Source: JALYGY01 sp963800975 (GTDB lineage Bacteria > Actinomycetota > Rubrobacteria > Rubrobacterales > Rubrobacteraceae). Taken from it: DNA of 64,000 nucleotides. Positions within the stretch are counted from its first letter, which is position 1. Each line of letters opens with the position of its first letter. The position numbers and the translations under genes are program-made. The notes under the pieces are model-generated. The model saw nothing but the letters and a program-made list of their open reading frames with translations, searched no databases and had not been told where the DNA came from. Positions 1 through 8,792 of the stretch are shown in pieces. The stretch spans positions 806,001 to 870,000 of the forward strand of contig CAWDDB010000008.1 in NCBI GenBank assembly GCA_963800975.1. Reading direction: 5' to 3'.

Positions 1-1
1 A

Positions 2-316
2 CTCTTCCCCGGCGCCCTGCACGAAACCGCGGGCCTGGAATACCTGTCCGTCGCGAGCGGGGCTGCTGACGGGGTGAGCTCGGCCCGTGCCCGGAAGCGC
101 TACGAGCGGCTGGTCGACGACGGCAGGGTCGAGGGAGACGGGGTCGTGCCGGTCGAATCGGCGCTGCTGCCCGGCTCGGAGGCGGTTGTCCTGGACGACG
201 TCTACCACAACGCGTTCTTCGGGCGCTGGTACGGCTCGGATAGGGAGGTGGTCGACGAGTGGTGGCCCGAGGAGCTGCGCGTTGACGCGAAACTGGCGGG
301 TGAGCGGCGTGCATAA
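2..316 (+). CDS. Alpha/beta hydrolase (lipase/PGAP1-like), C-terminal part
   Basis: The frame is open at the window edge, so only the last 104 codons are present. The visible part holds a GDGVVPVES stretch followed about 20 residues later by a histidine (DVYHNAFF). In alpha/beta hydrolases of the lipase/PGAP1 type these carry the acid and histidine of the catalytic triad. The tail ends in a tryptophan-rich WYGSDREVVDEWWP. The nucleophile serine must lie upstream of the window. The next gene starts 42 bases downstream on the same strand. The hydrolase fold is likely; the substrate is unknown. Confidence 0.6.
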   Translation, partial: LFPGALHETAGLEYLSVASGAADGVSSARARKRYERLVDDGRVEGDGVVPVESALLPGSEAVVLDDVYHNAFFGRWYGSDREVVDEWWPEELRVDAKLAGERRA

Positions 317-357
317 TGGGTCCCTGTTGCCGTCGGGCAAGGACGAGAGAGAGGAAG

Positions 358-987
358 ATGCCGGCTGACGAGCACCCCGAAGGGGACCAGGGCGGCTGGG
401 AGGTCCACGAGGCCGGCGCCGACGCGCTGAGGGAGGCCATGCGCCTCTTTCCGAGCGGCGTCACCGTGGTCACCGCTGGCCAGGAGGAACGCGCGGAGGG
501 CATGACGGCAAACGCGGTGATCTCGGTGTCTCTCGACCCCCTCCTGTTCCTCGTCAGCGTGCACAAAGATGCCCGCATCAACCCCCGAATCAGGGAGGAG
601 CGCTGCTTCGCCGTGAACGTCCTGGGCGCGCACCAGGAAGGGCTTTCCAGGCTGTTCGCGTCGCCCGAGCGGTCGAGCGGGCTGCCCGCCCTTCACTCCC
701 TGGGCGGAGGATACGGGTCTACCGGAGCCCCGCTCGCGGCTGGCGCGCTCGCGGTGATCGAGTGCCAGCTCGAGACGGTCTACCCCGGCGGGGACCACGA
801 GCTTTTTCTCGGGCGCGTCGTTGCCGTCAGATTGGGAGACACGCGCAAGGACCCCCTGATCTACCACGAAGGAGGCTACACCAGCCCGCGGCCGATCGAC
901 CGCCCCGGCGAGTCCGGCGCTTTCGTGGACTCGGTCCGAGGCTTCGACGTCAGGTTGCAACGCCTCAAAGACCGCAGGAGCCGCTAG
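358..987 (+). CDS. Flavin reductase domain protein
   Basis: A 209-residue protein of the FMN-binding split-barrel flavin reductase family (HpaC/DIM6 type), which uses NAD(P)H to reduce free flavin for a partner monooxygenase. The family signature is visible near the N-terminus: an FPSGVTVVT motif, then GMTANAVISVSLDPLLFLVSV, and later CFAVNVLG. An upstream ATG at 316 is in frame, but the purine-rich AGAGAGGAAG directly before 358 makes 358 the better start. No partner monooxygenase is adjacent; a methyltransferase follows after 7 bases and is probably cotranscribed. Confidence 0.85.
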   Translation: MPADEHPEGDQGGWEVHEAGADALREAMRLFPSGVTVVTAGQEERAEGMTANAVISVSLDPLLFLVSVHKDARINPRIREERCFAVNVLGAHQEGLSRLFASPERSSGLPALHSLGGGYGSTGAPLAAGALAVIECQLETVYPGGDHELFLGRVVAVRLGDTRKDPLIYHEGGYTSPRPIDRPGESGAFVDSVRGFDVRLQRLKDRRSR

Positions 988-994
988 GAGACCT

Positions 995-1831
995 ATGTTC
1001 GACGAGAGCCTACTCGACATCGTCCGTCCCAGGCCCACGGATGACGCGGGCCTCGTCTACGTCGGCGGCATCGACGCCGACGGCATGATCCTGGGCGGCA
1101 CGGTCCGCTCTCCCGCATCGGGCGAGACCTACATGGTGAAGAACGGCTACCTGGACCTGCTCGGTAAACGCGCCGGCGCCCACAACATCGCCAACATCAC
1201 CAATTTTCTGCCGGGCGCGGGCCGCGGGTACGAACCCCTCTGGCGGGTGCGATCCCTGTCGTTGCTCACGGGCGAGCGCTTCTCGAACGAGCGGGAGTTG
1301 CAGACGATCTACGACCTGATCGGGGTGGAGCGCGGCGGACGCTACCTGGACCTCGGATGCTCGGCCGGTCTCTACACGCGCGGCCTTGCCCACCAGCTCG
1401 GCGCCCGGGGACAGGCGCTCGGGATAGACATCTCCCCCTCGATGCTCGGGGAAGCTGCCCGCCGCGCCAGGGGGTTCGGTGGCACGCCCTCGTTCGCCCG
1501 CGCCGACGTCCACAACCTCCCCTTCGCGGACGCCAGCTTCGCCGGAGCCGTCTGCGGCGGCACCCTGAACGAACTCGGGGACCCGGCCCGCGCCCTGCGC
1601 GAGACCCGCCGCGTCCTCGAACCCGGCGGACGACTCGCCATAATGGGCATCTTGCGTGCCCGAACCTCTCGCGGGCGACGCCTGCAAGGCTTTCTCTCGA
1701 CAGGCGGCATCCGGTTCTTCGACGAGGAGGAGCTAGGCAGCATGCTGGACCACGCTGGATTCGAGCCCGAGCCGCTAGTAACGCACGGCGCGGTCTTCTT
1801 TGCCGGCGCTAGTCGCCGGGATCGGCTCTAG
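995..1831 (+). CDS. Class I SAM-dependent methyltransferase
   Basis: A 278-residue protein with the Rossmann-type methyltransferase fold. Motif I (LDLGCSAGLYTRG) lies near residues 118-130, an acidic GIDIS follows, then ADVHNLPFADASF (motif II/post II) and LRETRRVLEPGGRLAI (motif III). The first 60 residues resemble the short metal-binding-like head of some UbiE/BioC relatives but lack a clear cysteine set. It starts 7 bases after the flavin reductase stop. The substrate cannot be deduced. Confidence 0.85.
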   Translation: MFDESLLDIVRPRPTDDAGLVYVGGIDADGMILGGTVRSPASGETYMVKNGYLDLLGKRAGAHNIANITNFLPGAGRGYEPLWRVRSLSLLTGERFSNERELQTIYDLIGVERGGRYLDLGCSAGLYTRGLAHQLGARGQALGIDISPSMLGEAARRARGFGGTPSFARADVHNLPFADASFAGAVCGGTLNELGDPARALRETRRVLEPGGRLAIMGILRARTSRGRRLQGFLSTGGIRFFDEEELGSMLDHAGFEPEPLVTHGAVFFAGASRRDRL

Positions 1832-1863
1832 AGACAGCGCTTGGCATGCGGTATTATGCTTAA

Positions 1864-1979
1864 ATGACGACGGTGCAAGAGCTGGCTTCCTAAGAGGAGC
1901 ACGCTGAATGGATTTCGGTGCGAATGTGCCACTGATAGACCTGGACGGGCGACCCCTTCACTATGGCGCCAGAGCGTAG
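1864..1979 (+). other. Two very short possible ORFs, possible gene remnant
   Basis: This spacer holds a 9-codon ORF (1864-1893, MTTVQELAS) followed by a 23-codon ORF (1908-1979, MDFGANVPLIDLDGRPLHYG...). The second has a good ribosome site (AAGAGGAG) 8 bases before its ATG. The second peptide looks like the head of an enzyme cut off by a stop. It could be a degraded gene, a leader arrangement or chance. I do not recognise a family. Confidence 0.2.
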
Positions 1980-2020
1980 AGGCACGACATCCTACCTGCG
2001 GCCGCACGCTAGCGTGTCGT

Positions 2021-2914
2021 CTACACTCCCGCTCGTAGCGTGGGCCCGCCAGCGGCATCCGCAGCAGCTCCAACTATCCGCACCAGGAGCCTGATCGCCT
2101 TCGGCGGGATCGATCCTTCGGGATCGCAGGCAGGATCATACGCGGATACGGCCGCCGCGCGGACACGCATCCTCTCGCCCACGGTCCCGATCGCCGCGAG
2201 TACTTCTTCGGCGGTTGGTCCACCGTCGGCCGCATAGAGGTTCACCCGTCCCTCGCCGGCGTCGAGGACGTCGAGGTCGAGGTGCAGGTAGACGTCTCCG
2301 ACATGCTCTCTCAGGGCGTCGAGGCGCGCATCGAGGTCGTCCCCAAACCCGCCCGGAGGAACCACGGCGATGTCGGACGCTTCGAGGCGGTCCACTTCGA
2401 TCTGGTCGTAGTCGCGGCTCCCCGCGAGCACAACATTACGCTCGGGCACAGGCCGGTAGCCCGGGACGGTTTCGCGCAGCGCGTTCCAGCCCGTGCCCGT
2501 GAGGATCGAGAGCCCCATGCTGTCCAGGAACCCGTCGATCGTCCCCTCGGGGGTGCTGAAGTCCGCGTGGGCGTCGAACCAGACGACGCCGAGTTCGGGT
2601 GTGCCGACCCCGGCGACGATGCCCACCGAGTTCAGGCAGTTCCCGGTGAGCACGACCGGGAACGAGCCGCGGGCGATGACCTCCCCGACGCGCACGGCGA
2701 CAAAACGCATGACCTCAAACGAGGCCCCGACCTCGTTCGAGTAGTCCTCCCGCCGCTCGGCCTCGACGCGATCGACGCGCTCGACGGCGACGTCGTGTCC
2801 AGCGTCCCGGAGCGCCTCGATCGCGCCCGCCTCGACCAGCCTGTCCGGACCGGCGCCCACGTCGATGCCCTCGTGTCCGAGGCTGTAGGGCGCCAGAATA
2901 AGTGTAACGTGCAT
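2021..2914 (-). CDS. Arginase/agmatinase-family protein
   Basis: A 297-residue ureohydrolase-fold protein. The metal-binding signature DAHAD is at about residues 114-118, followed by LHLDLDVLD at about 220, so most Mn ligands are present. The usual first metal-binding histidine segment (GGDHS) reads TGNCLNS at about 90-96, so that histidine is missing. This is a known trait of some arginase-fold subgroups, and the substrate is therefore uncertain (arginine, agmatine, formiminoglutamate or another guanidino/amide compound). The ATG at 2914 is preferred over a TTG at 2920 because GGGAGG sits 6 bases before it. Confidence 0.75.
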   Translation of the reverse strand: MHVTLILAPYSLGHEGIDVGAGPDRLVEAGAIEALRDAGHDVAVERVDRVEAERREDYSNEVGASFEVMRFVAVRVGEVIARGSFPVVLTGNCLNSVGIVAGVGTPELGVVWFDAHADFSTPEGTIDGFLDSMGLSILTGTGWNALRETVPGYRPVPERNVVLAGSRDYDQIEVDRLEASDIAVVPPGGFGDDLDARLDALREHVGDVYLHLDLDVLDAGEGRVNLYAADGGPTAEEVLAAIGTVGERMRVRAAAVSAYDPACDPEGSIPPKAIRLLVRIVGAAADAAGGPTLRAGV

Positions 2915-3321
2915 GCGCAACCTCCCAGGAGCTCGGGCCTGTCTACGCCGGGGTCAACGCGTCGACACTACCATCGCCGGCGAGAATATCTGGTGGCACT
3001 CAATTATCGCCTTACTCCCCGCATGGAATTGGAAGATTGTAGCGTAACCCCACGTATTGCTGCCAGAGTATCATAGGCCCAGACCCGGGTGCGGCTCACC
3101 CCATCCTCCGACATCGCACATGGTCACCCGCCGCCGAATTGGTGTCGTTCAAGTGCACGGTTCCGAGGAACGTTGGAGCAGCCAAGCTACCGCGTAAGGC
3201 TTGATCCATGCACCAGGTTGCATCTCGGTTTGCGAGGTTCGGCAATCCAGGTGGTTCGGTAAATATAGGGGCTGGGCACTCCAAAGGGCCCAGCCCTGGA
3301 AGTAGACGTCGTACCGACCTG
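2915..3321. other. Intergenic stretch without a supported gene
   Basis: About 400 bases lie between the start of the arginase-like gene and the end of the secreted protein gene, both on the minus strand. Short frames here lack ribosome sites and family resemblance. The only clear structure is the terminator hairpin at 3269-3296. Confidence 0.6.
3269..3296 (-). terminator. Hairpin after the first secreted protein gene
   Basis: A 9-bp GC-rich stem (GGGCTGGGC pairing with GCCCAGCCC) encloses a 10-base loop, 26 bases past the stop of the minus-strand gene. On that strand it is followed by an AT-rich TATATTTA. It fits an intrinsic terminator. Confidence 0.6.
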
Positions 3322-4416
3322 CTAGTTCCTGGTGGTGAAGAGCCACGACCTCTGCTGGCTGCCTTCAATGTTCGGATCCTGGTCGAGCTGATTACCCGAT
3401 AGGTCCCTCGCCCCGGTGGTTACCACCGCCCTGTACCTGGTCCCTGGCTTCAGGTTAGGGGTGGGGTTCAGTAGCGCCCGCTTGGCCGCCGCGTCGTAGC
3501 TCACCTTCGCCCCTATCCTCGTGGTCGTGCCTGCTTTGAAGAGCTGGAAGGTGTTCGGGTGTATGGAGCTCTCCCTCATCGCCTCAGAGAAGCGGGCGCC
3601 GACGTTGGCGACCACCGCGACCCCGGTAGCGTTGCTTGCCGGGCTCACGCTCACGACCGTGGGCGTTGTGGTGTCCGTCTGGATCGACAGCGACCAGCCG
3701 CCCTCGATGTCGCCACTCTCGCTTGCGAACTGGTCGCGAACGTAGAGCCTCCAGGTGCCGTTCGCGTCCTCGCCGTTAAACGCGTCGAGGCTGGTCGAGT
3801 AGGGGCCGGCCGGGGCCGGTGGTTCCCACGGGTCCACGGTGCCGTCGTTGGAAGGCCGGTAGGCGAACGCTGCGCAGTTGCTCGAGTTACGCGACATCTT
3901 CCTCGGGGCCGACTGGGAGAACACCCAGGTGAAGTCCTCGATGTCGGTGCGGCCGCACGCATCCGACATGATGACGACGCTCCTGCCGCTTGGAGAGACA
4001 AGCAGGATGTCGACGTCGGCCGGGTAGGTGTGGCCGAAGCGGTGCAGCGTGACGCTCATGTCCGCGATCGGACCGGTCATGCCGCTAACGGCGATCTCTG
4101 AAGGGTAGGGCGACGCGGGTCCAGAGTCGGGGATGGTGATAGGGGCCGGGTTGTTGAACAACTCTGCCGCCGAAGCGGGCGTCACCGCCGCCGCGAGCGA
4201 GGCGAGCACGCAAAGAACGGAAAGCAGGATCAACCTGCGCAGTCCTAGCAAACGCCCGCCCTTCCTGTAGCCTCCGAGACGCGTGCGGCTAACCGCCTCC
4301 GGCGCGGGTTCGGGGCCGCCGGGGCGAACCTCCCTTCCGATCCCCTTCGCTTTCTCGAAGATCCTCTCGATCTTCCGGGCTTCATTCGCTGCTGATTTCC
4401 TCAGCATGGATACCAT
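3322..4416 (-). CDS. Secreted protein: P-domain-like module plus C-terminal Ig-like module
   Basis: A 364-residue exported protein. After a charged N-terminal tail of about 55 residues comes a hydrophobic segment (LILLSVLCVLASLAAA) ending at an ASA-AEL signal-peptidase site near residue 84. The mature part has one module resembling the proprotein-convertase P domain (IPDSGPASPYPSEIAVSG, VTLHRFGHTYPADVDILLVSP, NGTWRLYVRD). A Big_5/SbsA-like Ig module follows (SPASNATGVAV, FSEAMRESSI, GTRYRAVVTTGARDLSGN). There is no protease domain, so a surface or adhesive role is an inference. The GTG/ATG choice is settled by GGAGGAGG just before 4416. It is a tandem paralogue of the next gene. Confidence 0.8.
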   Translation of the reverse strand: MVSMLRKSAANEARKIERIFEKAKGIGREVRPGGPEPAPEAVSRTRLGGYRKGGRLLGLRRLILLSVLCVLASLAAAVTPASAAELFNNPAPITIPDSGPASPYPSEIAVSGMTGPIADMSVTLHRFGHTYPADVDILLVSPSGRSVVIMSDACGRTDIEDFTWVFSQSAPRKMSRNSSNCAAFAYRPSNDGTVDPWEPPAPAGPYSTSLDAFNGEDANGTWRLYVRDQFASESGDIEGGWSLSIQTDTTTPTVVSVSPASNATGVAVVANVGARFSEAMRESSIHPNTFQLFKAGTTTRIGAKVSYDAAAKRALLNPTPNLKPGTRYRAVVTTGARDLSGNQLDQDPNIEGSQQRSWLFTTRN

Positions 4417-4533
4417 CGCCTCCTCCGCTTGATCCGTAGCTGTTGTAACAAAAGCAGCACAGAGAAGAGGGTGGACCTCAGTGGGAGCCCGAAGGGTCAC
4501 CCGCTCTCCAGTTACACCCAACGTCCGTGGCGC

Positions 4534-6021
4534 CTATCTCCTGGTGGTAAAGAACCACAGCTTCTGCTGGTTGCCTGCGGCGTTCGGGTCCTGGTCGAGC
4601 TGATTGCCGGAGAGGTCCCTCGCCCCCGTCGTCATCACAGCCCTGTACCTGGTGTTGGGTTGCAGGTTCGCGTTGGGATTCAGCGTCGCCCTCCCTTCCA
4701 TCCCACCGTAGGTCACCGTGGCCCCTATCCTCGTGGTCGTGCCAGCCCTGAAGAGCTCGAAGGTGGTTCGGTTTATGGAGGTTTCCCTCATGTACTCGGA
4801 GAAGAGGGACGAGACGTTGGCGGCAAGCCCCACATTTCTTGCGTTGTTGGCCGGGTTAGTGCTGGTGACCCTGGGAGGGGTCGTGTCCGTCTCGATCCGG
4901 AGCTGGAAGCGGTTGGTGAAGAAGCCCGTCGCGCCCGAGGAGTCGTCGTAGACGAACAGGCGCCACTCGCCGTTGGGATTGGTGCCCTGGAAGATGGTGA
5001 GGCTGGGGACGTATGGGCCTGGCGGGGCGGGCGTGGGCCAGACGTCCCCCGGCTCGTAATCGGCCGGTCCCTGGAGCCTCGTGCCGCACACGTCGGTGCC
5101 GTCGCCGTCCGGCATGGGGGTGGTCGCCTCCTCATCGTCCCACTCCCACCCGTAGGCTTCGACGCCGTACGCTCCGCAGGCGTCCGACATCAGGATCACC
5201 TTCTGGCCGCGCGGGCCGACCAGCAGCATGTCGAGGTCGTCCGGGCGCTGGTGCCAGATGCCGTCTATGTAGACGTTCAGGTCCGTGATCAGGCCGCTCT
5301 TGCCCGAAACGGTCTGGGTGGCAGGGTAGAGGCTCGCGGGTCCTGAGGTGTCTGTACCTGGGATCGCGACGTCCACGGGGCCGGTCTGGATCGAGAGCGA
5401 CCAGCCCCCCTCGATGTCGCCGCCCAGGTCGTTGTCGATATCGTCGAACACGTAGAGCTTCCAGGTGCCGTTGGCGGCCTCGTTATTGAAGGCGCCGAGG
5501 CTGGTCGAGTAGGGTCCGGGCGGCGCCGGGGCCGGCCAGTTGTCTGAGGTGCCGCTGACGTTGGTCGGCTGGTAGGCGAACCCCGAGCAATCGCCGGACA
5601 TCGGACCGAGGACGGCGGAGTCGGAGAACGTCCAGGTGAAGTCCTCGATGTCGGCGCCCCCGCAAGCGTCCGACATGAGGACTACGCCCTCGCCGCTCGG
5701 GGAGACGAGCAGAATGTCGGCGTCGCCCGTGAAGTCGTGACCGAAGCGGTGCAGCGTGATGCTCATATCCGTGATCGGACCGTTAAGGCCGCTGACGGCG
5801 ATCTCGGAGTGGTAAGGCGACGCGGGTCCCCCGTCGGAGATCGTGATCGGGGAGGGGTTGGTGAACAACTCCGCCGCCGAGGCAGACGCACCCGCCCCAA
5901 GCGAGGCGAGCAGGCACAGAACGGAGAGCAGAATCAGCCCGCGCACGTCTGGCAAGCGCCTGCTGCTACTCGTGGAATCTCCTCCGACCCGTGCCGCTCT
6001 CGCCAAGACCCTCCCGATCAT
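4534..6021 (-). CDS. Secreted protein: two P-domain-like modules plus C-terminal Ig-like module
   Basis: A 495-residue exported protein closely related to its neighbour at 3322-4416. A signal segment (GLILLSVLCLLASLGAGASASA-AEL) is followed by two P-domain-like repeats. The first contains ITISDGGPASPYHSEIAVSG and ends in WSLSIQTG; the second starts near VAIPGTDTSGPASLYPATQ and ends in FQLRIETD. The last 105 residues are the same Ig-like module with TTGARDLSGNQLDQDPN. The ATG at 6021 has AGGAG five bases upstream, while the ATG at 6051 has none. The extra module suggests duplication within a duplicated gene pair. A cell-surface function is inferred. Confidence 0.8.
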   Translation of the reverse strand: MIGRVLARAARVGGDSTSSSRRLPDVRGLILLSVLCLLASLGAGASASAAELFTNPSPITISDGGPASPYHSEIAVSGLNGPITDMSITLHRFGHDFTGDADILLVSPSGEGVVLMSDACGGADIEDFTWTFSDSAVLGPMSGDCSGFAYQPTNVSGTSDNWPAPAPPGPYSTSLGAFNNEAANGTWKLYVFDDIDNDLGGDIEGGWSLSIQTGPVDVAIPGTDTSGPASLYPATQTVSGKSGLITDLNVYIDGIWHQRPDDLDMLLVGPRGQKVILMSDACGAYGVEAYGWEWDDEEATTPMPDGDGTDVCGTRLQGPADYEPGDVWPTPAPPGPYVPSLTIFQGTNPNGEWRLFVYDDSSGATGFFTNRFQLRIETDTTPPRVTSTNPANNARNVGLAANVSSLFSEYMRETSINRTTFELFRAGTTTRIGATVTYGGMEGRATLNPNANLQPNTRYRAVMTTGARDLSGNQLDQDPNAAGNQQKLWFFTTRR

Positions 6022-6110
6022 CCGCGCTCCTTTCTTGAGGACGGTCCTCATTTTTCAACGCACCGTAGCAGCCGGTTCGTAGCTAGCTCTTAGCTGGAAA
6101 GCCGGGAACG

Positions 6111-6126
6111 TACTTAGAATTAAGTA
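6111..6126. promoter_or_regulatory. AT-rich inverted repeat
   Basis: TACTTA-GAAT-TAAGTA is a perfect 6-bp inverted repeat in otherwise GC-rich DNA. It lies 90 bases upstream of the 4534-6021 gene and about 90 bases past the stop of the CPBP gene. It may be an operator or part of a promoter. No known regulator site is recognised. Confidence 0.3.
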
Positions 6127-6214
6127 TCTTGGAGCTGGATCTGGTACGTCGGAGGTCGATCCGCCCGAAAACGGATCGCGTGAGCACCCGCAGCGAGACG
6201 ATGGGCGTCGCGCC

Positions 6215-7047
6215 TCAGGTCGTCGGCAGCGCCTCCGGTTTCGGGCCGCGTGCGAGCCGGGGTCCGAACACCGCGATCACGGCGAGCACCAGCAACCACT
6301 TCGCGGCCGCGGCGAGTATAGGCAGGGCCAGATCCCCCGTGACACTCACCCCCGGCGACACAGCGAACAGGTTGGTGGAGGCGTGCAGCAGCACGGCGAG
6401 TAGCACGCTTCCGCGCGTGTTCAGGAAAACCCAGGTGAAGATGATCGACTTCGCGAGTATGTCCAAGAGAAGCAGCCAGACAGGCTGCTGGTAGGGCAGA
6501 GCACCCTCTGTCCACATTAGCGGGAGGTGCCACAGCCCCCACAGGACGCCGAGTATCAGGCTGGCCCGTATGGCGCCATGCCTGGACAGCAGCCGGGGGA
6601 GCGCGTACCCGCGCCAGCCGAGTTCCTCGCCAACGCCGTCGGTGAGCACCAGCACCAGAAATAGGGGTACGAGCCCGAAGAGCCCCCCCCGAACCCCCAG
6701 GGCCAGGCGGCTACCCACGAGCCGCCGAGCAAAACGTAGACGCCTGCCATCGAGAACGAGAAGGCGGCAGGTCCCACGAGCACCACGACATACCATCGCC
6801 AGCCGACGCGCCAACGCACCAGGCGTCTCCCAAGCTCATGCAGTCCAGCGCGTCCTCCGGTCAGAAGAGCCGCGAGTATCGCGGCTATGGCCGGGACCCA
6901 CGTCCAAACCTGTCCCAGGACGATCGGCCAGTCACTCGCGACCCAGCCCTGGGTGGCCGCCGCTCGTGGCACCCACACAACCCAGGTGATGCTGAACGTG
7001 AGGAGAAAAAACGTCGTCAAGGGGCGTCGCTCGATCGACCGGGTCAA
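6215..7047 (-). pseudogene. CPBP intramembrane metalloprotease with a frameshift
   Basis: Two overlapping frames together encode one CPBP (Abi/CAAX) family membrane protein. The first part (from a TTG at 7047 with GGAGGG upstream) carries the N-terminal membrane segments. The second carries the catalytic motifs GEELGWRGYALP (EExxxR), WHLPLMW and LLHASTNLF (HxxxN). Continuity breaks in a run of eight G (minus strand, 6683-6690). One more G would restore the frame as FGGGLFGLVPLF. This is either a sequencing error, a phase-variable tract or a true null allele. All catalytic residues are intact. Confidence 0.75.
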
Positions 7048-7220
7048 ATCCTGCCCTCCTCCTGTCTCCCGCTAGATGCTACTGCAACGGCCAGGGCGGG
7101 GCATCGCGGCCTTCGGTGAACACGCTGCCTGGATGACATTACCGACCTTGTCGAGGAGTCCGTGCGCGATGCCGTCCCCACCGCTGGTCCATAATCTACG
7201 AATCGAGAGGGAGCAGTACC

Positions 7221-7403
7221 ATGACGGGCGACTATCGCAGGCACGCCGAGCGCAAGAAGATACTGCAACGCCTCAACTCATTTGAAGGTGACGGCCTCAG
7301 CGAGAAAGAGGTCAAGTGGTTGGAACAGCGCGGGCGGGAGAACGAACGCAGGCGTGAGATCGAGCTGGAGAAAGGTAGACTCCCAGCCCCGTGGGGCTTC
7401 TAG
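7221..7403 (+). CDS. Small charged hypothetical protein
   Basis: A 60-residue protein, very rich in Glu, Arg and Lys, predicted helical (SEKEVKWLEQRGRENERRREIELEKG). GAGGGAG lies 8 bases before the ATG, which supports translation. It has no signal peptide or membrane segment. It is monocistronic between two minus-strand genes. No family is recognised. Confidence 0.5.
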   Translation: MTGDYRRHAERKKILQRLNSFEGDGLSEKEVKWLEQRGRENERRREIELEKGRLPAPWGF

Positions 7404-7473
7404 CCCCATTCCTTAGCAAAGTAAACGCACAAGAAATCGCCGTACGCCGATCTTTGTCCTCCTGCTCGCGACC

Positions 7474-7863
7474 CTAGAATGGCGCGCCGCAGCGCAGGAT
7501 GACGTTGGAGTATGGCGTGTCCTCCCCGGTTCTCACCACCAGCTTCGCCCCGCCGGTCAGGCGCTTGAACTGCTCGTGCGACACGAGGGCCAGATCCGGC
7601 AGCCTGCTCGAAAGGAGCTCGTAGGAAGGTGGGTTCTCCTTGATAACCTCTTCGGCGGCCGTTGCGGCTTCGACGACCAGCTCCTCGAGCAGGCCCGTGA
7701 GCACGACCTCGAAGCGCGGGACGCCGAACCGGAACGCAAGGTCGACGACCTCTGGGCCGGCCGGTATCGGCAGGCCCGCATCGCAGACCACGAAGTGGTC
7801 CATGTGACCAAGCCTGGCCAGCTCGCCGGCGAGCTTCGCGTTGATGATTCCGCTCCGTCTCAC
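7474..7863 (-). CDS. rbsD: D-ribose pyranase
   Basis: A 129-residue RbsD/FucU-family protein, which interconverts pyranose and furanose forms of ribose so that the furanose can be phosphorylated. Family features are the N-terminal MRRSGIINAKLAGELARLGH, with the catalytic-type histidine in GHMD, and the GLPIPAGPEVVDLAF loop. Its ATG overlaps the stop of rbsK by four bases, so the two are translationally coupled. It is the last gene of the long sugar locus on this strand. Confidence 0.93.
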   Translation of the reverse strand: MRRSGIINAKLAGELARLGHMDHFVVCDAGLPIPAGPEVVDLAFRFGVPRFEVVLTGLLEELVVEAATAAEEVIKENPPSYELLSSRLPDLALVSHEQFKRLTGGAKLVVRTGEDTPYSNVILRCGAPF

Positions 7864-8765
7864 AATTCTTCCACCACCTCGGGTGTCGGGAGGGCGCCCT
7901 GCGCGCCCGCTTTGGTGACGGCCGCCGCCCCGGCGCGGACGGCGTAGGCTACGGCCTCGGCCAGCGAAGTCTCGCGGGCCAACCGCGCCGCCAGGGCCCC
8001 GACGAATGCATCGCCCGCGCCTGTCGTGTCCACGACCTCTACCTTGGGGGCTGGCAGGTGATCCGTGTCATCGCCCTGCGCAAAGACCGCGCCGGCCTCG
8101 CCGACCGTGATGACGGCGGATTTCGGACCGAGGGAGAGTAGCTCGGGGGCGGCCGAGAGCGCGGCCTCGACGCCCTCGACCTTGCGGTCGAGGAGAAAGG
8201 CGGCCTCGTGTTCGTTCACGATAAGGGGATCCAGTCTTTCGAGCAGCTCGCGCGGGACGTCGAACGTTGGCGCGAGGTTGACCAGGGCTCTGGTACCGCT
8301 CTCAGAGGCGACCTCGACGGCTCTCAGCACGGTCTCGGGCGGTATCTCCATCTGGGCGACGACCACCGCGGCCTCCCCTATCGCGTCGGCGGCAGCGTCC
8401 ACGTCCTCCGGCGTGAGGATCCGGTTCGCGCCCGGGGCGACCGTGATCGCGTTCTCCCCGTCCGGCGTAACCGTGATAAAGGCCGCGCCGGTAGCCACGC
8501 CCTCGGCGCGTTCGATCAGGGACGTGTCGATCCCCTTCTCCCCCAGCGCATCGACGAGGGGCCCGCCGAACTCGTCGTCGCCGACGCAGCCGAGCATCGC
8601 CACCGAGGCTCCGAGCCGCGCCGCGGCCGCGGCCTGGTTCGCTCCTTTGCCGCCTGAGCCGGTGGAGAGCTCGGCGTTCGTCACCGTCTCGCCTGGGCTC
8701 GGGCGCCGCTCGACCTTCAGGACGAAGTCCTGGTTGATCGAGCCCAGCACGAAGACGTCGCTCAC
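7860..8765 (-). CDS. rbsK: Ribokinase (PfkB family)
   Basis: A 301-residue PfkB sugar kinase that phosphorylates ribose or a similar pentose at O5 using ATP. The two family signatures are present: GSGGKGANQAAAAARLG near residue 37, and the anion-hole and catalytic base motif DTTGAGDAFVG near residue 245. The GTG at 8765 with GAGGAGG 8 bases upstream is preferred over the TTG at 8789. It overlaps rbsD by four bases. Its neighbours include an oxidative route, so it may serve a pentose other than ribose. Confidence 0.92.
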   Translation of the reverse strand: MSDVFVLGSINQDFVLKVERRPSPGETVTNAELSTGSGGKGANQAAAAARLGASVAMLGCVGDDEFGGPLVDALGEKGIDTSLIERAEGVATGAAFITVTPDGENAITVAPGANRILTPEDVDAAADAIGEAAVVVAQMEIPPETVLRAVEVASESGTRALVNLAPTFDVPRELLERLDPLIVNEHEAAFLLDRKVEGVEAALSAAPELLSLGPKSAVITVGEAGAVFAQGDDTDHLPAPKVEVVDTTGAGDAFVGALAARLARETSLAEAVAYAVRAGAAAVTKAGAQGALPTPEVVEEL

Positions 8766-8792
8766 CTCGCTAGCCTCCTCTGAGCACAAGAT

